IMG/VR virus record: IMGVR_UViG_3300020438_002795
Location: 1 to 24,125 of that record
Reading direction: 5' to 3' (one strand)
DNA from: a virus
DNA length: 24,125 bases
Both the position numbers and the translations under genes were made by a program. The notes beneath the pieces were generated by a model. That model made no database searches, was not told where the DNA came from, and worked only from the letters and a program-made list of their open reading frames with translations. Shown one piece after another: positions 9,026-16,800 of this stretch; position 1 is the first letter of the stretch; the number at the start of each line of letters is the position of its first letter.

Positions 9026-9579
9026 TTCTTTTCTCCGTTTGTAAGTGTAATTACCCCACAAGCCAATCTTTCACCTGCGTTTCCGGTTTTCAACGATTCA
9101 GCGTCTCCGCCTTTACCCAAATCATCTGTGTTTTCGTGAACTACTATTGCTCTACCAATAATACTTCTTTCGCCTATTAAGTCAATACGTTCTGCCTTAA
9201 TTGAAAAATCTGATATCCCGTCAGATCCGGCTGTGATATTTCCTAAATCACCGACATGGCCATTTTTGAGATCTCCATGCTTTACCCCGTCTGGATTATA
9301 ATGCCCGCCTGCACTCTCGCATCCGTTGGATAAATCGCCAAATTCGTGTACATGAAATCCATGTTCACCTTCAGTTAACCCAGTTATCTTACCCTTTATA
9401 AGAGTAGCAGTGCCTGGTCCTTGCATAAAGAAGATAGTACCTTTAACAGTGTCCGAATGGACTAAGTCACATACGGCTACAACATTTGAGTCTTCTGCTT
9501 CAGTAATCTTGCTTAGGCTTTCGCACTGACAAGTTCTTGCTTTGGTTCGTTCACAGGATTTGATTTGTTTAAATCGCAT
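9022..9579 (-). CDS. sodC: Cu/Zn superoxide dismutase
   Basis: This enzyme converts superoxide to hydrogen peroxide and oxygen. All family ligands can be placed: copper H76, H78, H93 and H148; zinc H93, H101, H108 and D111; the active-site arginine R171; and the C87-C174 disulfide pair. The SOD domain begins near residue 33. Residues 1-31 form an unrelated Cys/Lys-rich extension, not a signal peptide, so the protein should stay in the cytoplasm, whereas most bacterial SodC is exported. The first 22 codons overlap the end of the UV endonuclease gene. The ATG at 9579 has AAGG upstream, but no other ATG occurs before residue 52, so a non-ATG start nearer residue 25-33 remains possible. The gene lies between UV repair and a small SAP-like gene. 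Confidence 0.93.
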   Translation of the reverse strand: MRFKQIKSCERTKARTCQCESLSKITEAEDSNVVAVCDLVHSDTVKGTIFFMQGPGTATLIKGKITGLTEGEHGFHVHEFGDLSNGCESAGGHYNPDGVKHGDLKNGHVGDLGNITAGSDGISDFSIKAERIDLIGERSIIGRAIVVHENTDDLGKGGDAESLKTGNAGERLACGVITLTNGEKK

Positions 9580-10598
9580 ACTGTATTTACCTTATGTTCT
9601 AACAGTCTGTGTGAAGCAAGGTTCTTATGTTTAGACTCTACCATAATGTCTGCAGAGTCGTTAAACTGTAGAGCCCAGTCATTAACAGCATGATTCCACA
9701 TCATATCGCTGTGAGCTCGTAGTTTTTGTTTCTTAAAGCCTTGTTCAAGTAATTCGTCCATGTTAGGTAATACGTCAGGATCATGTCCTACAAGTAAGTC
9801 TTCACGTGATACACTGTAATGAATAGTAGGACGTACACCACGCCAACTGTCAACTACGCGATGATATCTATCGTCGGAGGGTTGTATGTATTCTCCTGTA
9901 CGCACCCAGTGATGGTGTATGTCAAGTACGAGTGCGACATGTTTTTCAAGTTCGAGTGACGCATCGATGCCCCACGACATCTCGTCGTTCTCGATCGTAA
10001 TAACGTTTCTCGCCTCTTGAGATAATCTTGGGAGAGCATTGATGATACCGGCTGGACCTTGTCTACCCGATATGTGGACATTACATTTAAAGTCTTGGAA
10101 TTGTTGGCCGTAGCCCATCCATCTGATGCAATCAACATGATATTCAAACTCCTCTATACTTCTATTTACTATGTCAGGATTATCTGACGCAAGTACAGTA
10201 AACTGACCAGGATGCATAGACACCCTAACATCAAGTTCACGAGCCTTTGCGCCGACGTGAGCGAAGTTGGTCTCGCAATATTTTCGTACATCAGGCTTGC
10301 GCCAGAAGTAAGACCAATCAGACTGAGTATAAACAGGCAGGACGTCACTTCCCAACCTAACCATTCTACGTTCATTTGGTAGTCCTCCTACATAGTTAAT
10401 AAGGTTCCAATAACTCTGTATATTGTGAACCATAATGTCCCACAGTCGTTGCTCGGCAACTTCCCTTGTTTGTCTGTTCAACCATTGTACAGTTGTTGAA
10501 CGAGTATTCAAAGGTCGTTGTATTTCTTCTAACAACTTCTTCTTTTGTGTTTGATCAGGGTGCATGTACTTACATGCGAAACCTATACGTTTAATCAT
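9513..10598 (-). CDS. uvsE: UV damage endonuclease (UVDE/UvsE family)
   Basis: This TIM-barrel, metal-dependent endonuclease family nicks DNA 5' of UV photoproducts. The 361-residue protein shows the family motifs in order: IGFACKY at the N-terminus, LGSDVLP near 82, SMHPGQF (H129), NVHISG (H175), TIENDE (E203), LDIHHHW (D226, H229), IHYSVSRE (H260), AHSDMMW (H296) and MVESKHK (E321). These supply a full set of candidate metal ligands, so it should be active. The tail after residue 330 is not conserved-looking, and its last codons overlap the SOD gene. The start overlaps the phosphomannomutase stop by 8 nt (ATGATTAA). It belongs to the operon from 12440. Confidence 0.94.
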   Translation of the reverse strand: MIKRIGFACKYMHPDQTQKKKLLEEIQRPLNTRSTTVQWLNRQTREVAEQRLWDIMVHNIQSYWNLINYVGGLPNERRMVRLGSDVLPVYTQSDWSYFWRKPDVRKYCETNFAHVGAKARELDVRVSMHPGQFTVLASDNPDIVNRSIEEFEYHVDCIRWMGYGQQFQDFKCNVHISGRQGPAGIINALPRLSQEARNVITIENDEMSWGIDASLELEKHVALVLDIHHHWVRTGEYIQPSDDRYHRVVDSWRGVRPTIHYSVSREDLLVGHDPDVLPNMDELLEQGFKKQKLRAHSDMMWNHAVNDWALQFNDSADIMVESKHKNLASHRLLEHKVNTVCDLNKSNPVNEPKQELVSAKA

Positions 10599-11289
10599 AA
10601 TCTTTTAATATATCCCATGTTCTATTCCAACTGTTAACAGTATAACATCTTCCTATACAGTTGTCAAGTATTGCTTTTGCCAACGGATAGTCGTTACCGC
10701 CTTCGTACATGGCATCTCCAAAAAATACAATTTCTTCTTTATCAAAATCTCTTAGTATTTGGCTTTTATCACTGCCACGAGGACTAATGTCTATACCAGT
10801 GTCACCTCCTACGGTTGCAACCAAATTAGGAAACATACTATTAAACTCTGACGCAATTCGATTACGCTCTTTCTGTTCAGTGTCCCACTTGACGTATAAT
10901 TTACGTTCACCTAATGTAGCATTACGACCTACAACACTAAAGTTAATCATACCTTTACGTTCTTCAATGTGTAATCCTGTACGCAATACAAATTTACTTT
11001 TAGATAAGCACTGCAATAAAAATGATCTTTCAGTCATTGGCAAATGCCAATCATTGTTGTAAACATTTTTACCTTGTTTCCATACACTGCTACCACTACA
11101 ATTATAAACTGTGTCAACAGACTCACATATACGTTCGCCTAATTGTTCTATAGTTTTTTCATAGTCGCTACCTGTAACAAGATAGACTTTGTGTCTATTA
11201 GTAAAGTTGTAAAACCATTCTTCAAATTCTTTATTAATAGGAGAGCGGCTGGGGGTAAGAGTTCCATCTACGTCAAAAACAAATTTCAT
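10591..11289 (-). CDS. Eukaryotic-type phosphomannomutase (HAD superfamily)
   Basis: The protein should interconvert mannose-6-phosphate and mannose-1-phosphate, the step before GDP-mannose. I choose the ATG at 11289-11287 (232 residues), which overlaps the glycosyltransferase stop as TAATG; an in-frame start at 11313 lies inside that gene. The HAD nucleophile and acid are D6 and D8 in FDVDGTLTPSRSPI. VTGSD (about 38-42), HIEERKGMINFSVVGRNA (about 107-124), DISPRGSDKS (about 167-176, containing the HAD lysine) and FFGDAMYEGGND (about 189-200) match the PMM1/PMM2 family better than the bacterial ManB type. Its length is close to the 246 residues of human PMM2. It lies next to a glycosyltransferase, so a role in sugar-nucleotide supply is plausible. 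Confidence 0.88.
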   Translation of the reverse strand: MKFVFDVDGTLTPSRSPINKEFEEWFYNFTNRHKVYLVTGSDYEKTIEQLGERICESVDTVYNCSGSSVWKQGKNVYNNDWHLPMTERSFLLQCLSKSKFVLRTGLHIEERKGMINFSVVGRNATLGERKLYVKWDTEQKERNRIASEFNSMFPNLVATVGGDTGIDISPRGSDKSQILRDFDKEEIVFFGDAMYEGGNDYPLAKAILDNCIGRCYTVNSWNRTWDILKDYD

Positions 11290-11987
11290 TATTTCCAGTT
11301 GTCCTTGCACCATTGGTCGACACTATTGTGAGGGTGTGGTTCTCCGTGAAACACTGCTACACTTGTTTGAGGTTTTATAATAGGTTCGCCAGGTACATTA
11401 AAGTTTCGAACACCATTGATTCTACTCATTGGCGGCTTGTTACGCATTTCCCATTTGTAACTTTGTATCCATTCATCTGGCCAGAAACAAAAAGTATCAC
11501 GTACTTGATTGAAAATCCAATCTTGGTCTCCGTGTAATCTTTTAGTAACTACAAAGTTATCTTTTTCAAACTGCGTCCATACATGTTCTTGTGTTCCGGA
11601 TCGTAATCTAAACACACTGCTATTCATCTTCTTCCAGTCTGGTCTAAGGTGTCTATTGAAGTCTCTTATAATACAAAAATAATCTGGATTGTACGTAAAG
11701 AGATTGTCAATGTTATTAAAAATAATAACATCAAGATCAAAGTAAAGTAAATTACCTTTGATTGGAAGTTGTGGGCAAAAGAAGTAAGGTTTGTACCACC
11801 AACCTGTTATTGGTAAGTTAGGTAGTGGCAATACTCTTATACCTGCTTGAATACCATTACTGTTATCTGTAAAGCAAACAAACTCGTAAGGTACTGTGGT
11901 ATTACGTGCTACCATGTTGGCTAACACGTTAACATAATCTGCACTATACTTGTCGCCCCACTTTAGGCATACAACATAGTTCTTCAT
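11289..11987 (-). CDS. Glycosyltransferase with DxD motif
   Basis: The 232-residue protein has a nucleotide-diphospho-sugar transferase look. The N-terminal strand MKNYVVCLKWGDKY is followed by FVCFTDNS, the acidic metal-binding motif YFDLDVIIF (D84/D86), the acceptor-side motif LHGDQDWIF (151-159) and FHGEPHPH (213-220). This layout resembles GT-A fold families such as GT8. It would transfer a sugar from a nucleotide donor; donor and acceptor are unknown. No signal peptide or membrane helix is seen. The ATG has GAAGGA six bases upstream and lies 3 nt after the QueD-like gene. It is immediately followed by the phosphomannomutase, which suggests a joint role in glycan or nucleotide-sugar metabolism. 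Confidence 0.85.
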   Translation of the reverse strand: MKNYVVCLKWGDKYSADYVNVLANMVARNTTVPYEFVCFTDNSNGIQAGIRVLPLPNLPITGWWYKPYFFCPQLPIKGNLLYFDLDVIIFNNIDNLFTYNPDYFCIIRDFNRHLRPDWKKMNSSVFRLRSGTQEHVWTQFEKDNFVVTKRLHGDQDWIFNQVRDTFCFWPDEWIQSYKWEMRNKPPMSRINGVRNFNVPGEPIIKPQTSVAVFHGEPHPHNSVDQWCKDNWK

Positions 11988-11990
11988 TAG

Positions 11991-12440
11991 TTATCCTTCG
12001 TAGATTGCTGAGTTGGCACCATGTTCTGCACATTCAACTTTTACAACATAGCAACGATCATTGCTTTTTTCTCTAATCAGTTTGTCTGCAAAGTTAAAGG
12101 CATGTTCGGCAAACTTCTCTGCACCAACACCATCAAAGACTCTAATCTCTGCAAGGTCAAGTGCTTCAAGTTCTTTCATCTTATCCATATGTGGATCGTT
12201 GATGTCAACTGCTACTTTATGATCGAAATGATCTTCAAGCCATGCTTTGACTTGTTTCAGTCCGCCAAAGTCTACTGCCCAATTTTTGTTATCTAATTCA
12301 TCACAACCAAATGTAAATGTAAATGCTAATGAATACCCATGTAACAAATGACAGTGTGAATGATCTGCGTTTGGTTGTCTAAAGACGGCACTCAACCCAA
12401 TGTTATGTCCGTAATGTTTTGTGCTATAATGTTTTCCCAT
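11991..12440 (-). CDS. queD: QueD-like 6-carboxy/6-pyruvoyl-tetrahydropterin synthase homolog
   Basis: QueD makes 6-carboxytetrahydropterin on the way to preQ0/preQ1 and queuosine-type 7-deazaguanines; relatives make tetrahydropterins. Family motifs are clear: CHLLHGYS (catalytic Cys C30, H34), AVDFGGLK (about 55-62), FDHKVAVDINDP (D73, H74 of the catalytic triad) and VECAEHGANSAIY near the end. The 149-residue length is usual. Two of the three classical zinc histidines appear replaced: the position in the AAHRL motif is F20 (SAVFRQP), and HGH reads HGY (Y36). Nearby H27, H29 and H31 may compensate, and I recall similar sequences in other marine homologs. Substrate is therefore uncertain. No other queuosine gene is in the window. 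AGGAG lies six bases before the ATG. Confidence 0.85.
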   Translation of the reverse strand: MGKHYSTKHYGHNIGLSAVFRQPNADHSHCHLLHGYSLAFTFTFGCDELDNKNWAVDFGGLKQVKAWLEDHFDHKVAVDINDPHMDKMKELEALDLAEIRVFDGVGAEKFAEHAFNFADKLIREKSNDRCYVVKVECAEHGANSAIYEG

Positions 12441-12510
12441 TATTTTCTCCTATATGTGTAACGGCGGAGTATTTAGAGAGGGTCGACGTCTTTAAGTCCT
12501 CTTTATTCAT
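12441..12510 (-). promoter_or_regulatory. Structured leader of the QueD operon, possible SD-sequestering or preQ1-like element
   Basis: The predicted transcript has about 70 nt before the ATG. AGAGG (12502-12498) can pair with CCTCT (12481-12477). Further down, CTCC (12469-12466) can pair with the GGAG of the ribosome-binding site (12450-12447). The string ACCCTCT next to a 5' AGAGG recalls class I preQ1 aptamers, but the loop is longer (16 nt) and the A-rich tail is poor. I treat it as a candidate regulatory leader, not an identified riboswitch. Confidence 0.3.
12465..12477 (-). promoter_or_regulatory. Possible second, T4-late-type promoter in the QueD leader
   Basis: The minus strand reads TCTAAATACTCCG, matching 9 of 13 positions of the T4 late consensus, including the TAAATACT core. 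It lies inside the leader of the sigma70-driven transcript, which would allow renewed late expression of the QueD-SOD operon. The same bases are part of the candidate leader structure. Confidence 0.35.
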
Positions 12511-12516
12511 GTACTA

Positions 12517-12545
12517 ATTATACAATAATTAATCATCCTTGTCAA
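12517..12545 (-). promoter_or_regulatory. Consensus sigma70 promoter for the QueD-SOD operon
   Basis: The minus strand carries TTGACA (12545-12540), a 17-bp spacer and TATAAT (12522-12517), a perfect match to the bacterial housekeeping consensus. The -35 box lies inside the last codons of the upstream oxygenase-like gene. Transcription should begin near 12510 and read through seven overlapping genes to 8590. Confidence 0.85.
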
Positions 12546-13173
12546 CCGGAAAGTTACCATAATGGTGCATCTTCGCGGCAACAAGTGGAATCAAATTCTT
12601 ACGCATAGTATTGAAACTTACTGTGATTCGTTTTGTTGAAGTATTTGGATCAGTTTTGTGTTCAAGCCAACTTGGAAATATTAATAGCAATCCTGTTCTT
12701 GGTTTGCAACTTGCAAAGTAACTACTGAATGAATTTTGTGCATCAAATACATCATTCATTCTCAAAGGTCTTAACGGCGATTCAAAAATTAATGGACAAC
12801 TGTCTTCTTCAACATGTGGATAAAATGCTCCACTAACAACACTACCTTCGTGTCTATGTTTATCAACTTGTCCACCTTCGGCCATTATGTTAAACCAACT
12901 TGTTCCTAAAATGGTTGGTTCAAGTCCTGCGGTTTTTGCATAACTGTCAATACAGTTTTGGATATCAGTTCTTAATTTTGTAAGTTCAGAGTTAAATAAA
13001 AATTCTTCGTCGCCTTTAATAAAACTACTTTTGCCACCAAGTATTAATGCATGGTCTCCGGTTTCGGCTTTTTCAATTATATCAAGACATGTTTGTATCT
13101 GTGAATGACCGCTTAGATCAAATGCACTTACAAGTGTAGGAAATAGTGCAAGGTCTTCTTGATTATAGGACAT
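12529..13173 (-). CDS. Putative 2OG-Fe(II) oxygenase (TIGR02466-like)
   Basis: I choose the ATG at 13173-13171 (214 residues); an in-frame TTG at 13188 is less likely. The protein begins with DLALFPTLVSAFDL, then has TSWFNIMAEGGQVDKHRHEG (H106, H108), SGAFYPHVEE, a GLLLIFPSWLEHKTDPN segment (H162) and KRITVSFN (R172). This order of iron-binding histidines and the 2-oxoglutarate-binding arginine fits the TIGR02466/2OG-FeII_Oxy_5 family of double-stranded beta-helix dioxygenases. The substrate is unknown. The start overlaps the preceding gene by 11 nt, so the two are probably translated together. The 3' end contains the -35 box of the next operon. Confidence 0.78.
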   Translation of the reverse strand: MSYNQEDLALFPTLVSAFDLSGHSQIQTCLDIIEKAETGDHALILGGKSSFIKGDEEFLFNSELTKLRTDIQNCIDSYAKTAGLEPTILGTSWFNIMAEGGQVDKHRHEGSVVSGAFYPHVEEDSCPLIFESPLRPLRMNDVFDAQNSFSSYFASCKPRTGLLLIFPSWLEHKTDPNTSTKRITVSFNTMRKNLIPLVAAKMHHYGNFPVDKDD

Positions 13174-13762
13174 TCTCAAGTTCCTCAATGTTGTAAAATT
13201 CTACGTTATCAAGTTTCCATTTATCAGGCATTTGCCAACCTTCTTTATTGAATACTCTAAACTTCTTAGCAGAGTAGTGTTCCATAACTTTGCCTATTTG
13301 ATGTATCCAAAAAGAAGGGTCAATTTCTTTTGAATCTGCATCTGCATAGTTACGTGAGCCTTTGAACATATTGTTTACTTTGTTATCAATACCATACAAG
13401 TCAAAACCTAACAAGTCAACGGTATCATTGTGTTCAGATTGCATACAAGCAATTAATACTGCATACGATCCACTTCCCCAATGGAAAGGTTGATCACGTT
13501 TTTCATCAGTTGCATACCATAGTCCAGGAACACAATTTACATTGTGTTTTCCTCTAAAATGTTCTAACCAATCTAAGCGTGTCCAAATACCTGACTTTAA
13601 GTTTACAAAGTTATTGACTGCTTCTTGGGCCATGCGTTGATCACAACACACAATATGAAGCACTTTTGCTTCTCTAAAGATAGCATTACAGCCTACTTTA
13701 GGAACCATTAAGTGGTCTAATACGATGCCTCTACGGCTTTCTCCGTTGCCTACTACTAACAT
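13163..13762 (-). CDS. GNGESR-motif protein of unknown function
   Basis: The 199-residue protein opens with LVVGNGESRRGIVLDHL, a glycine-rich nucleotide-binding-like loop, followed by GCNAIFREAKVLHIVCCDQRM, which suggests a Rossmann-like alternation of strands and helices. GSGSYAVLIACM and VDLLGFDLYGID occur in the second half. The pattern is reminiscent of DUF115/MptE-like or sialyltransferase-like proteins, but I cannot assign an activity. The ATG is preceded, at exactly five bases, by a TTAAATA late-promoter core and has no Shine-Dalgarno sequence, so it may be leaderless. The gene is coupled to the downstream oxygenase-like gene and divergent from the 1059-residue structural gene. Confidence 0.75.
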   Translation of the reverse strand: MLVVGNGESRRGIVLDHLMVPKVGCNAIFREAKVLHIVCCDQRMAQEAVNNFVNLKSGIWTRLDWLEHFRGKHNVNCVPGLWYATDEKRDQPFHWGSGSYAVLIACMQSEHNDTVDLLGFDLYGIDNKVNNMFKGSRNYADADSKEIDPSFWIHQIGKVMEHYSAKKFRVFNKEGWQMPDKWKLDNVEFYNIEELENVL

Positions 13763-13775
13763 GCAATTATTTAAT
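13763..13775 (-). promoter_or_regulatory. T4-late-like core, leaderless geometry, for the GNGESR gene
   Basis: The minus strand reads ATTAAATAATTGC directly before the ATG at 13762. Only the TAAATA core and one further base match the T4 late consensus (7 of 13), but the spacing from core to ATG is exactly five bases, as at 8302 and 18419. It shares bases with the stronger plus-strand motif. Confidence 0.4.
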
Positions 13776-13785
13776 AAATACTACT
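13773..13785 (+). promoter_or_regulatory. T4-late promoter for the 1059-residue structural gene
   Basis: AATAAATACTACT matches 11 of 13 positions of TATAAATACTATT. By T4 geometry transcription would start at 13786, leaving a 21-nt leader with TAGGAA before the ATG at 13807. It overlaps the divergent late-like core of the minus-strand neighbour. Confidence 0.72.
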
Positions 13786-13806
13786 GTTAATAGGAACAAT
13801 ACTGAA

Positions 13807-16800
13807 ATGCCGACAGCAATTTACGATATATTTAGATACATCAAACTTTATTCACCCGATGGGTCAACTCTCGAACAACGACTTGAAGCAGACAATGTTA
13901 ATGATAGTTTAAAGATTCGTAGAGGTGACGGAGTTAGTTGGAACGTCCCAACAGTTAATCCGGGTGCAACAATAACCGTTACAGTAGGCTTTGACACTGG
14001 CGGTGGGTTAGCAATGGGTGCTTACTACCTTGATGGTGTAGAACAAAAACCACTTACGTTAGCAAGAGGTAGTACATACACATTTGATCAAACTGATGCT
14101 ACTAATTCATCATATGGTGGATACCTAAGTCCACTTGTATTCAGTAACACAGCCGATGGTGCTGTAAGTGGTGCTATCAGCGGAGAAGAATATACAACAG
14201 GTGTAACTTACTTGCTTGATGATGTATCAGTAACTAAGGCCAATTACAAACTTGGATTTACAGGTGCAACTACTCGACAAGTAAAAATTGAATTAAACGA
14301 TTCAGCGCCAACAACATTTTATTACGGATCACATGATAACATTGGACAGGGCGGTACTATAACAACTACTGCTGGCGACGACATTATGATGATTAATGTT
14401 GATTACGATTTAGATGTACCACCAGGTACAACAAAAATAGAATTAACAGATGTAAACGCCGCAACAACACACGTTGAATTATCAGCGGCAGGCGGTATAC
14501 AACTAACAAGAAAGAGCGGAAGTGAAATTGAAATTGGTTCTTTTGCAGTAGCAGAAATAGATACATTACATACTGTAACAAAAAGAAATGCTATTACTAC
14601 TAATCAACTTTACATACAAGACATTGAAGTTGGGAACATTACAAGCAGTACAACTGAAGATGGATTTGTTTCTCCAACATCAGAATTTTTAGGTACTGGT
14701 ACAGTAGGCGATGCACTTAGACTTGCAATAGATCAAAGAGAAATTACATCTAACACTGTTACAAAGACATTTACATTTAACAGTAAACCATCTAAAGGCG
14801 TACTGCAATATACAGTAGGTTACCAATTAGATAGTGGAACATCTGCAACAGCAGTATCGGCAAGTCTACAAAGATTCAACGGTGTTACTTGGACAACACT
14901 TGATACAGTTTCAGGTGTAGCAGGTGTACCATACGAATTCTCAAACTTATACAATGAAGCAGATAACAGTGGCGGACAATACAGAGTAGTGTTTGCCATC
15001 TCAGGTAACACAGGAACTATTACACTTGAACTTCAAGCATACTATGAAATAATTGAGATTACAGATAATCCTGTACTAAGAACTGAAAGCGGTACTGGTA
15101 CAGTAAGAACACGTGACCTTGCACCACTTGGTGTTAATGACATTGGTAGAGGCAGTGAGCCATACGACAATGTCTATGCTAACACATTCCACGGACACCT
15201 ACAAGGAACATTCGACGGTGAAATAACTGGTAGTGTATTTGCTGATGACAGCACACAACTTGTAGACGCTGTCAACGGTTATCTTACTGCTGATGTTAAT
15301 GTAGGTAGTAATCCATTTACTGTAACTTCATCACAGTTTAATACTGCTACAACAACAAGTGCTATAAACCTTAACTCTACAGGAAATATAAACGTAAACG
15401 CTACAACTGGAGGGTTTCTTAATCTTATTGCAGAAAATGGTACAATTAATATAATTGCTGAAGGCGGCAATGATATTTTTATTGGAACAAAAGCAGATGG
15501 AACAAATACAGTATATATTGATGGTAACACAGGTATTGATGCGAGATCACCATTTATTAATAATCCAATTTTTGCTCGCGAAGGATTTGTAGGCGACCTA
15601 AAAGGTTCAGTGTTTGCTATTGATGACAGTTCAACAGTTATTGATGGTAACACAGGTACAGTATTAGGAGAAGTTAATAACTCACAAGTAACAACTGCTA
15701 ACGCTGAGATAGGAACCTTTACAGATACTGTAGGTACAATTACTGCTGGTAACATCACAGGCTTCAAGATGATGAGTGATGCATACGGAACAAACGGTAC
15801 ATCAAAATTAGTTGATGCTACAGCCAATCAGATAGTTGGTGAAGTAAATGCAGACACAAACAGAACAGGTGCATTAACTATTGCATCAGATACTTCAATT
15901 ACCATGTCAGGTACAGGTGTCATTAAATTTAATAATGGTGTTGGTGTAGACGCAAATGGTAAACTTTCTAATGTAGCCAATGCGGCACAACCTATTACAA
16001 TAGCAAGTCCGGTAACACTTGAAAAAGAATTACGTTCAAGTCCAGGTGCTCAAGAAAAAATGTTGTACACAAACGTAACAACTGGAACATATGCTATTGA
16101 TACAACTGACACACAAAACGTTTATTGGAACGCACCAAGTGGCGCTCTTGTTGCAAACTTTACAGGACTTGAAACAAGCACACAAAGAGTAAGACGTGTA
16201 AGAATACATATCCAACAAGGTAGTACTGCTTATATTCCTTCAATAGAAGTTAATGGTGTTACACAGACGCCAACAGATTTAGGTTCTGTCGCAAGTACAG
16301 TAAGTTCACTGAACATATTTGAATACACATTTTATAGAACACATACTAATACTTGGGAAATTTATCGTCAACAGGTAGATGGAACATTAAGTTTAGTTGA
16401 TACTCAGATCAATGGTGATTTAGCATTTTATAGTGATGATGGTGCCACTTTAGCAGGAACCATTACAAATAACAATAACAGATTAGAGTTCCTGAACGAA
16501 GACGGTACGAGAATGATGTACTTCGAAGATACTCAAAACTACGTTCAAATTGATACTGCATTATCTGTAAATGGTTCTCAATATGTATCAACATCAAAGA
16601 TACAACAAGGTGCTGGAGCGGCTGGAGATATTACTATTGAACCTGGAGCAACTTCAGGTGAAGTAATCATACAAGGTGGGTTGACAGCGGCGGGTGCCTT
16701 TACTGGTAGTAGACAAACTATTAGTGGACCAGGTGCAATTAACCTAACATCTCTACACACAGAAATTACAACAACTGGTGCTGATGCATACACACTGGCA

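Noticed and set aside
13174-13188. TTG start for the oxygenase-like gene
   Set aside because: The ATG at 13173 is close by, has GAGG upstream and gives the expected N-terminus.
15279-15827. 182-residue antisense frame in the 1059-residue structural gene, and similar frames such as 644-862 and 1921-2511
   Set aside because: They are shadows of low-complexity Thr/Val-rich coding DNA, lack ribosome-binding sites, and the other strand has clear protein families or repeats.
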